Source: Anaerolineae bacterium (GTDB lineage: Bacteria; Chloroflexota; Anaerolineae; E26-bin7). From it: a stretch of 6,194 nt of DNA. Both the position numbers and the translations under genes were made by a program. Positions 1 through 5,533 of the stretch are shown in pieces (the first letter of the stretch is position 1; each line of letters begins with the position of its first letter). The notes beneath the pieces were generated by a model. It had not been told where the DNA came from. It ran no database searches and saw only the letters and a program-made list of their open reading frames with translations. The DNA lies in the NCBI GenBank assembly GCA_029933115.1, contig JAOZOT010000218.1:1-6194 (forward strand). Reading direction: 5' to 3'.

Positions 1-30
1 GAAGGACAGTGCGATGCCTGTCCTGCAGGT

Positions 31-1410
31 GTGGCAGTCACCCGGACCCACCGACCCACCGCCAGCCGGTACGTTTTTCCCCTTCTTATAGCCCTGGAAC
101 TGAACGACGGCTACTGGGCAGTCGGGGGAGCTTGGACCGGGGAAGGAGCACTCGTCCTCAATCGCTCTGCCCTGATGCTTGCGCATCACTTTGACCGCCC
201 TCGTCTTCTGAGTAGTGTGCCTATGGCTTGGCAACAGGCGTGGGGGGAAACCGTTGTATGCCAGGCGTTGGATCAAATGATTCACCTGGGACTTTTGACG
301 GCGCATGGGTGTGTCACTTCGGCCTTTGTCGAAGTTTCACGAACCCTCACCGCCTGGCTACACGTTACCAACGCCTGCAACCTGCGCTGCGCCTACTGCT
401 ATCTCGATCCTACCCCAGAGGAAATGTCACCACAGGTAGGACGACAGGCAGTGGAGGCCGTCTTCCGTTCCGCTCTGGCTCACAACTTTTCCGCCGTCAA
501 ACTGAAGTACGCTGGGGGAGAGCCCACTCTCCGTTTTCCTTTGGTCGTCGAGTTGCATCGCCACGCCACGGACTTGGCTGAACGGCACGGGCTGGAGTTG
601 GACGGGGTAGTGCTCAGCAACGGAGTAGGGCTCAGGCCACAGATGATCGAGGCGATGCAATCCCTGGGCCTGCGGCTGGCGATTTCGCTCGACGGCCTGG
701 GCCTCTACCATGACTGCCAGCGCCCCCTCCCCGACGGCCAGGGCTCTTTCGAGACCGTCGCCCGCACCATTAACCGGGCACTGTCCGCCGGCCTCATCCC
801 CGACATCTCCATCACCGTCAGCGGACGCAATGTGGACGGCCTGCCAGAACTGATGGCCTGGGTGCTGGAGCGCGATTTGCCCTTTAGCCTCAACTTTTAC
901 CGAGAGAACGATCAGTCTGCCTCTCAGACCGACTTGCGGCTGGAAGAGGAACACATTGTCGAGGGCATGTTGGCGGCCTATAGAGTCATCGAAGCTAACC
1001 TGCCCCGCCGCAGCTTGTTGGCTTCGCTGGTAGATCGGGCTAATTTGGCCACGCCGCACCTGCGCACGTGCAGCGTTGGGCACAGCTATCTGGTCATTGA
1101 CCACCGGGGCCGCGTCGCCAAATGCCAGATGGACATTGCTAACACCGTCACCACTATCCACGACCCCGACCCACTGGCCCGCGTCCGCGAAAGCAGCGAT
1201 GGCATCCGCAACCTGCCCGTGGACGACAAAGCCGAATGCCGTGACTGCCGGTGGCGCTACCGGTGCGCTGGTGGATGTCCGTTGCAAGCCTATCGCGCCA
1301 CTGGTCGCTACGACGCCAAATCACCCAACTGTGCCATCTATCGCGCGCTGTATCCCGAGGTCATTCGGCTGGAGGGGCTGCGGTTGCTCAAGTACGCAGA
1401 TGAGCCATAG
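31..1410 (+). CDS. Radical SAM/SPASM domain protein with N-terminal RRE-like domain
   Basis: A 459-residue radical SAM enzyme if started at the GTG at 31. Residues 116-123 hold the CxxxCxxC motif (C116, C120, C123) that binds the SAM-cleaving 4Fe-4S cluster. AGGEPT (161-166) is the usual SAM-contact motif. The C-terminus is a SPASM domain: C347, G360 and C365 (C-x12-G-x4-C), then C403-x2-C406-x5-C412-x3-C416-x17-C434, enough for two auxiliary clusters. Residues about 12-95, before the barrel, read like a PqqD/RRE-type winged helix, as in enzymes that bind a peptide substrate. SPASM enzymes mostly modify peptides or proteins (PqqE, anSME, sactipeptide and mycofactocin maturases). The substrate here is unknown, and no precursor peptide was recognised nearby. 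The start is uncertain: the frame is open to base 1, and no good ribosome binding site lies just before base 31. The true start may be outside the window. The family call is firm; the specific function is open. Confidence 0.93.
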   Translation: MAVTRTHRPTASRYVFPLLIALELNDGYWAVGGAWTGEGALVLNRSALMLAHHFDRPRLLSSVPMAWQQAWGETVVCQALDQMIHLGLLTAHGCVTSAFVEVSRTLTAWLHVTNACNLRCAYCYLDPTPEEMSPQVGRQAVEAVFRSALAHNFSAVKLKYAGGEPTLRFPLVVELHRHATDLAERHGLELDGVVLSNGVGLRPQMIEAMQSLGLRLAISLDGLGLYHDCQRPLPDGQGSFETVARTINRALSAGLIPDISITVSGRNVDGLPELMAWVLERDLPFSLNFYRENDQSASQTDLRLEEEHIVEGMLAAYRVIEANLPRRSLLASLVDRANLATPHLRTCSVGHSYLVIDHRGRVAKCQMDIANTVTTIHDPDPLARVRESSDGIRNLPVDDKAECRDCRWRYRCAGGCPLQAYRATGRYDAKSPNCAIYRALYPEVIRLEGLRLLKYADEP

Positions 1411-1474
1411 CGGGGTCGCCGATGCCCAGCCCCCAGTCACCTTTTGCCAAGCTCAAATACATGCTGGAAATAGC

Positions 1475-1499
1475 AAAGCACCGACTAAATCGGTGCTTT
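1475..1499. terminator. Perfect 10-bp hairpin, probable rho-independent terminator
   Basis: AAAGCACCGA (1475-1484) and TCGGTGCTTT (1490-1499) are exact inverted repeats around a CTAAA loop. The hairpin lies 65 bp after the stop of the radical SAM gene and 43 bp before the permease start. A-rich and T-rich ends flank a GC-rich core, the form expected of a terminator that can work in either direction, although the T run is only three bases. It probably ends the radical SAM transcript, which would leave the permease with its own promoter or with read-through only. I saw no convincing promoter on either side of it. Confidence 0.7.
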
Positions 1500-1542
1500 C
1501 ATTGCGTCTTCAGCCACAATCTATCGGAGGATAACACCCTCA

Positions 1543-2427
1543 ATGACAGCACAGAAAAAGACTTACCTGGCCCTCGTCCTGATCACCATACTCTGGGGCA
1601 ACTCTTTCATCGCCATCAAGCACGCCGTCCGGTTCTTGACGCCTGTGGAACTGACCATCTTGCGTTTCATTCCGGCGGCCATCGCTTTTGCGGCTCTGCT
1701 CCTGCCCACCCGGTGGGCTTCCTTCTGGGCGATGGTCAGAAAAGACTGGCCGGGTTTGATTTTCCTTGGCCTTACAGGCTTTGTGGGCTACAACATCGCC
1801 TTAATGACCGGCGAACAGCGGATCGCTGCCGGCACAGCCAGCCTGATTGTGCCTTCTCTGAACCCCGTCCTTATCTTTATATTGTCAATCATCTTCCTCA
1901 AGGAACGCCCCACGCTCAAGAAGGTGACAGGTCTGATCCTCGCTTCCATCGGACTGTACATCATCGTCCGCTACGCCGGCGGCGAGCGCATCGTCTTCAG
2001 CTATCTCCTCTATGTCTTTGTCACCATGCTGGCTCCCCTCTGTTTCGCCACCTATACCATCCTGGGCAAACCGCTGGTGGCCAAATACCCTCCTTTGCAG
2101 GTCACCGGTGGCGCCACGATAGCCGCCGTTATCCCTCTCCTCTTTTTGATAGATGGCGACCTCGTCGCCAAGTTGCCAACCCTGCCCGCCACCGTATGGC
2201 TCAGCATCGCCTTCCTGTCTTTCCTCTGCACGGTCTTTGCCTTCGTGGTCTGGTTTTGGGCTTTGCAAAAAATGGAAGCCACCCAGGTGGGCAGCTTCAC
2301 TTATCTGGTGCCATTATTCGGAGTGTCTTTCAGCCAGGTGATTCTGGATGAGTCCATCACTCTGGCTCTGCTCATCGGCGGCGCTATCCTCTTGAGTGGC
2401 GTCTACATCATCAATCGCCCCCGGTAA
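1543..2427 (+). CDS. EamA/DMT-family permease
   Basis: A 294-residue integral membrane protein, the normal length for the EamA (drug/metabolite transporter) family. It has about ten hydrophobic helices, roughly at residues 8-25, 34-54, 69-88, 96-118, 124-143, 151-172, 184-203, 215-236, 247-265 and 268-290. These form two tandem five-helix EamA repeats. The family signature is clear: LWGNSF near the N-terminus (17-22), ERPTLKKVTG-type sequence closing the first repeat (121-130), and a matching LDES...GGAILLSGVYI at the end of the second. Members usually export small metabolites or amino acids from the cytoplasm; the substrate cannot be read from sequence. The ATG at 1543 follows GGAGG at 1526-1530 with a rather long 12-base gap. 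The terminator-like hairpin upstream suggests it is not simply co-transcribed with the radical SAM gene. It converges with the minus-strand gene that ends at 2482, leaving 54 bp between them. Confidence 0.93.
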   Translation: MTAQKKTYLALVLITILWGNSFIAIKHAVRFLTPVELTILRFIPAAIAFAALLLPTRWASFWAMVRKDWPGLIFLGLTGFVGYNIALMTGEQRIAAGTASLIVPSLNPVLIFILSIIFLKERPTLKKVTGLILASIGLYIIVRYAGGERIVFSYLLYVFVTMLAPLCFATYTILGKPLVAKYPPLQVTGGATIAAVIPLLFLIDGDLVAKLPTLPATVWLSIAFLSFLCTVFAFVVWFWALQKMEATQVGSFTYLVPLFGVSFSQVILDESITLALLIGGAILLSGVYIINRPR

Positions 2428-2481
2428 AGTCGGGCGAGAAATTCACGGTTCACCTGCGTCGGGAAGGCGCGGGAGGGCGCC

Positions 2482-3498
2482 CTATTCTGTCAGCTTTTTA
2501 ATGACAGCGTCCAACAACCCCTCCAGCCTCCCCACCTGCTCGTCCAGAACTCGCACCTCTTGGGCAAGTGCTTTTGCATCTGTGGGCGTCCCAGTCGTGG
2601 TCACCCCGGCTTCACTTTCCACCGTGGCGGTCACTTCAACCGGGGCAGGCTCGGTCAGAGCAGCAATGCGGTCAATGATGGGCCCCAAAGTCTCGAAGGT
2701 GGCCCAGTCACCGGTGGCTCCCACCGCAAAGATGCAGCAGCCCATGACGTAATCATCCTCGCAGAGCCGGTCGTTGTACCACTTCAGAGATTGCCAATAT
2801 TGCTCTTCGGTCAACTCTGTCCGCCAGCCGACATCGCCACGTCCGGGGTGCACGGCCTGGGTCAGGCCACATTCGGTGATGATGGCTATGTGCTTGTCGC
2901 CGTATTCTTTGCGCACCTCCCTCATGAAACGGCGGTATTTGAGGCAAAGCCACATGCCTTCGTTGCCGTCCTTCAAGCCCTGCTCGTGCAGCCGCCACAT
3001 GGTAGGCCAATCGTACTCGTGAAACCCCAGGTACTTGTGGGTCTCCAGGGTGCGGGGAAAATACTCGACGAAATCGCGGTCGGCCAGGTTGCCTGTGGCA
3101 AAGTTCATAGCTACCGCTTCCAGTTCTGGATAGCGTTCCTTCAGACGCTGGGCAAAGGCCACCTGAAAGCGATCATACTTCTCGTACAGTTCCTTGGGGT
3201 GACTGGTGATGATCCGCTCGTTGAAGGATTCCCAGGCGTTGTAGAGCCCTAGTTCATTGACTCGTTCGGCGAGAATGCGGTCGGCGAACTCCCGGCCGCG
3301 TCTCTCCGGATCCGATTCGAACTCTTGATGCTTATCGTAGAGCCGACCAATGATGAACGCCGAGGGGTGAATCTCCCGCACTTTCTTCCAGAAATCAACG
3401 TCGTGATGGAGGGTTTTGATCACCGGTGGTTTCACTTTCTCGATAGCAGCGAGCACTTCTGGCTTTACCACGTTGACGTGAAATCCAAGCTTGTTCAT
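2482..3498 (-). CDS. Clan GH-A-like glycosidase-type protein with C-terminal coiled coil
   Basis: A 338-residue protein. Residues 1 to about 280 look like a (beta/alpha)8 barrel of the clan GH-A type. WESFNE (89-94) ends in the N93-E94 pair expected of the acid/base, GFHEY (158-162) fits the beta-6 strand, and IITEC (206-210) places E209 as the likely nucleophile. The usual catalytic residues are therefore present, but the exact glycoside hydrolase family and the substrate are not identifiable by eye. A Pro/Thr/Val-rich linker (about 282-307) leads to a short amphipathic helix (about 309-337), probably a coiled coil for oligomerisation. No signal peptide or membrane segment is present. It is a diverged paralogue of the barrel in the gene at 3696-5489: the starts are similar (MNKLGF and MRKVGL) and the leaders are alike. 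It lacks the C-terminal PGRP domain of its neighbours. AAAGGAG lies 7 bases before the ATG. It is the last gene of the minus-strand cluster, 197 bp after the previous one. Confidence 0.85.
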   Translation of the reverse strand: MNKLGFHVNVVKPEVLAAIEKVKPPVIKTLHHDVDFWKKVREIHPSAFIIGRLYDKHQEFESDPERRGREFADRILAERVNELGLYNAWESFNERIITSHPKELYEKYDRFQVAFAQRLKERYPELEAVAMNFATGNLADRDFVEYFPRTLETHKYLGFHEYDWPTMWRLHEQGLKDGNEGMWLCLKYRRFMREVRKEYGDKHIAIITECGLTQAVHPGRGDVGWRTELTEEQYWQSLKWYNDRLCEDDYVMGCCIFAVGATGDWATFETLGPIIDRIAALTEPAPVEVTATVESEAGVTTTGTPTDAKALAQEVRVLDEQVGRLEGLLDAVIKKLTE

Positions 3499-3505
3499 TG
3501 ACCTT

Positions 3506-3512
3506 CTCCTTT
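3506..3512 (-). promoter_or_regulatory. Ribosome binding site of the 338-residue barrel gene
   Basis: On the minus strand this reads AAAGGAG, 7 bases before the ATG at 3498-3496. It is a strong Shine-Dalgarno sequence and supports this start. The same GAAAGGAGA core precedes the next gene upstream in the cluster, consistent with related leaders. Confidence 0.75.
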
Positions 3513-3695
3513 CACCGCTTGGACAGGTTTCACTCGCTACTGTAACTGCTCAGCCTGCCCTCCCACAGGTTACGGTTGACGGCTTATGCGGGATTCAACA
3601 TCCGGTCGAGGCACATTTTTGTGCCCAAAGAACGTCCAACCCTGCGGGAGGGCGAGCAGTTACCCGCTACTTTTGGAAACCTGTCAGGTCTTGGG

Positions 3696-5489
3696 TTACT
3701 TAGCCCGGGCTGTTCTGACCTCTGCCAGGAGCAAGTCTCTCCATTTACGCCCGCTATCCCACTGCTGCCCCGGCGACTGAGTAGCCACGAACTCTTTCTG
3801 CCCGCGAATGCTCTCCGGCGGCAGGTGCAACTCTTGCAGCAGAAAAGCCAGCAGCTTGCCCCCACTGCTCAACTGGGCAGGGGTGGGAATCTCAGTAGTA
3901 AAGTTGCCGGCAAAACAGATGCACACCCCCAGCGGGTTGTATTGCACGTTGGAGCCGGCAAAGTAGCACGCTGTTTCCAAGTGGTTGGTCTGGTAGATCG
4001 TCCCGTCGGAGGTGATGTAGAAGTGGTAGCCGATGCCCGGCCACTGTCTTTTTTCCACCAAATAGTCGGCAATCTTCTCCGCGGGGAAGTCGCCTGGCAA
4101 GACGCTGTGCTGGATGACCAGGTATTTGATTTGGTCCAGGGTGCGTGTGTCGAAGCGTTTGACCGGGTGGCGGCGCAGGCGAGTGGTGATGTCCTCTATC
4201 GGTGGGGGGGCGATGGCCGACGGGATAGCCGGTGGGGTGACCGGTGGCGTGGGCACAGGGGTGGTCGTGGTGGCCGCCACCAACTGTTGACGCAGCGTGT
4301 CCACCTGCCTCTGCAATTGGACTATCGTCTCCTGAGAAGCAGCCAACTGCCGGCGCAGCTCCTGCGCCTCTTTTTCCAGTCGAGTTACCGTCGCCCGAGA
4401 CGTGGCCAGTTGCCGGCGCAGCCCTTGCGCTTCCCTCTCCAACTGGGCAATCTTTTCCTGAGCCGTGGGCTCAACAGCCACCCCCACCGCCCCTCGGTCC
4501 AGACGGGCCTGTTCAAGGAAGGCATTGTAGGCCGGTTTCTTCTCCCCGTCCATTCTGAGCAGGCCGTACTCTTTTCCGGGGAAATCCTGAGTGCAGAAGT
4601 AGATGGCCAGGGCTACACGAGGGTCTTTACGCAAGAACTCGAAGCCTGCCTTGAGGCTTCTGGCTTGAAATTCCTCGCCGGAGGCCGACGACCAACCGAA
4701 TTCGGAGACGTAAATCTTTTTCTCCGCAACGTCTTGCTGCTGGATGACTCTGGAAAGGGCATCGAGGTATTTTTTGTGGGTCCGTTGAATGTCGGCCGGG
4801 GTACTTTCTGAACCCTCACGAACGTAGAGATGATAGCCGATTCCATCCAGGGGGTAGCTTCCGCAGGAAGAACGCACTTTTTCCCAGCCGTGCTTTTTCT
4901 TGCCCGCTTGATAGGTATCTCTGAGGTATTTGGTGGCCATGCTGGTTTCGTTCTCGGCTCCCCCCAGGTCATGGGCGAGAAGCGGGCCTGACACCAGAGT
5001 AACGTCAGTGAACCCTCGCTCCAGCTTGACAGCCCGATAGATTCGCTCCAGCATCTTGGCAAACCAGTAGGGGTGAATCCAGGCCTTGTTTTGGCCGTGC
5101 CAGTCGTTGGGCTCGTTGAAGGACTCGAAGATCTTGACCCGGTCTCTGAAATGCTCGACGATGGTGACAAAATTCTCTACGTATTGGTCAATCCAGGCGT
5201 TGGCAGCGTTGTTTTCTCTGGCATTGCGGAACTTGTCTCCTGGCGACTCACGCACAGCCTCGTGGCCGATGAGCCCATAAACCTGGATGCCCTTCCCCCT
5301 GAGACCGTTGACGATTGTGTCGTACACTTGCAACCAACCGCTTTCGGCCGGAGAAGACCACTGATCTAGGAGAAAGTTTATCCGCACGTAGGACGTGCCT
5401 GTGCCGGCCATGAAATCGGGTGGATAAACTCTCCACACGGGAGCCCCGTTCTCGACAGGCCTGTTGCCATCGAGTCCTACTTTTCTCAT
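3696..5489 (-). CDS. Modular protein: GH-A-like barrel, coiled coil, Pro/Thr linker, PGRP/Amidase_2-fold domain
   Basis: A 597-residue protein. I chose the ATG at 5489 because AAAGGAG lies 8 bases before it; an open-frame start at 5606 would overlap the preceding gene and has a non-homologous N-terminus. Residues 1 to about 330 form a clan GH-A-like barrel: FESFNEP (121-127) gives acid/base E126, GIGYHLY (216-222) is the beta-6 strand, and YVSEFGW (260-266) gives nucleophile E263. Residues about 343-406 are a coiled coil with a 21-residue repeat (350-370, 371-391, 392-406). Residues 407-430 are a Pro/Thr linker. Residues about 455-590 are a PGRP/Amidase_2 fold with PGIGYHFYITSDGTIYQ (484-500) and GVCICFAGN (521-529). 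The three zinc-ligand positions read Q460, Q564 and S572 instead of His, His and Cys, so amidase activity is unlikely. There is no signal peptide. The probable role is glycan cleavage plus cell-wall or glycan binding; the biological context is unknown. Confidence 0.85.
   Translation of the reverse strand: MRKVGLDGNRPVENGAPVWRVYPPDFMAGTGTSYVRINFLLDQWSSPAESGWLQVYDTIVNGLRGKGIQVYGLIGHEAVRESPGDKFRNARENNAANAWIDQYVENFVTIVEHFRDRVKIFESFNEPNDWHGQNKAWIHPYWFAKMLERIYRAVKLERGFTDVTLVSGPLLAHDLGGAENETSMATKYLRDTYQAGKKKHGWEKVRSSCGSYPLDGIGYHLYVREGSESTPADIQRTHKKYLDALSRVIQQQDVAEKKIYVSEFGWSSASGEEFQARSLKAGFEFLRKDPRVALAIYFCTQDFPGKEYGLLRMDGEKKPAYNAFLEQARLDRGAVGVAVEPTAQEKIAQLEREAQGLRRQLATSRATVTRLEKEAQELRRQLAASQETIVQLQRQVDTLRQQLVAATTTTPVPTPPVTPPAIPSAIAPPPIEDITTRLRRHPVKRFDTRTLDQIKYLVIQHSVLPGDFPAEKIADYLVEKRQWPGIGYHFYITSDGTIYQTNHLETACYFAGSNVQYNPLGVCICFAGNFTTEIPTPAQLSSGGKLLAFLLQELHLPPESIRGQKEFVATQSPGQQWDSGRKWRDLLLAEVRTARAK
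3769..4217. repeat. Direct repeat copy 1, encoding the PGRP domain
   Basis: This matches 5613-6061 at a constant offset of 1844 bases. Bases 3769-4183 are identical to 5613-6027 (415 bp). The next 34 bases carry two substitutions, at 4184 and 4197. The repeat covers codons from the end of the Pro/Thr linker to the SPG motif of the PGRP domain. Identity falls sharply on the 3' side of the gene: 3723-3768 against 5567-5612 still aligns without gaps but at only about 74%. Confidence 0.97.
4263..4317. repeat. Direct repeat, coiled-coil end and linker start, copy 1
   Basis: This is identical to 6140-6194 (55 bp, cut by the window edge), at an offset of 1877 instead of 1844. The linker between this block and the PGRP repeat is therefore 33 bp (11 codons) shorter here than in the paralogue. 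It encodes the last coiled-coil turns (LQRQVDTLRQQLVAATTT). Confidence 0.93.
4317..4442 (-). repeat. Two tandem 63-bp units encoding a 21-residue coiled-coil repeat
   Basis: Units at 4380-4442 and 4317-4379 encode LEREAQGLRRQL... and LEKEAQELRRQL..., each exactly three heptads. A third, partial and more diverged unit follows (LQRQVDTLRQQL, down to about 4272). The units are clearly related at the DNA level, with a shared gccggcgcagc core, but they are not identical. They probably arose by in-frame tandem duplication that lengthened the coiled coil. Confidence 0.8.
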
Positions 5490-5496
5490 GGTGTGT

Positions 5497-5504
5497 TCTC
5501 CTTT
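5497..5504 (-). promoter_or_regulatory. Ribosome binding site that fixes the start of the 597-residue gene
   Basis: The minus strand reads AAAGGAGA here, placing AAAGGAG 8 bases before the ATG at 5489-5487. It argues for this ATG over the longer in-frame start at 5606, which lies inside the preceding gene. It sits within the 44-bp gap between the two genes, too short for an obvious separate promoter, so the two are probably co-transcribed. Confidence 0.75.
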
Positions 5505-5533
5505 CGCTGTTCGGGCCTGCGCAGTTTGACTGA

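Noticed and set aside
427..1287. 286-residue minus-strand open frame opposite the radical SAM gene
   Set aside because: It is the antisense of a strongly supported radical SAM/SPASM gene, with low-complexity Gln/Ala/Val composition and no motif.
1422..2351. 309-residue plus-strand open frame overlapping the permease
   Set aside because: It is a shadow of the EamA gene in another frame: rich in His, Arg and Pro, without hydrophobic helices or a recognisable motif, whereas the 1543-2427 frame is a clear permease.
2466..2481. GGCGC-GGGAGG-GCGCC inverted repeat between the convergent genes as a terminator
   Set aside because: The stem is only 5 bp, the sequence is generally GC-rich, and there is no T-run on either strand.
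3576..4811. 411-residue plus-strand open frame opposite the modular protein
   Set aside because: It is antisense to the barrel/coiled-coil/PGRP gene. Its Arg/Gly- and Leu/Gln-rich tracts are the complement of the Pro/Thr linker and the coiled-coil repeats.
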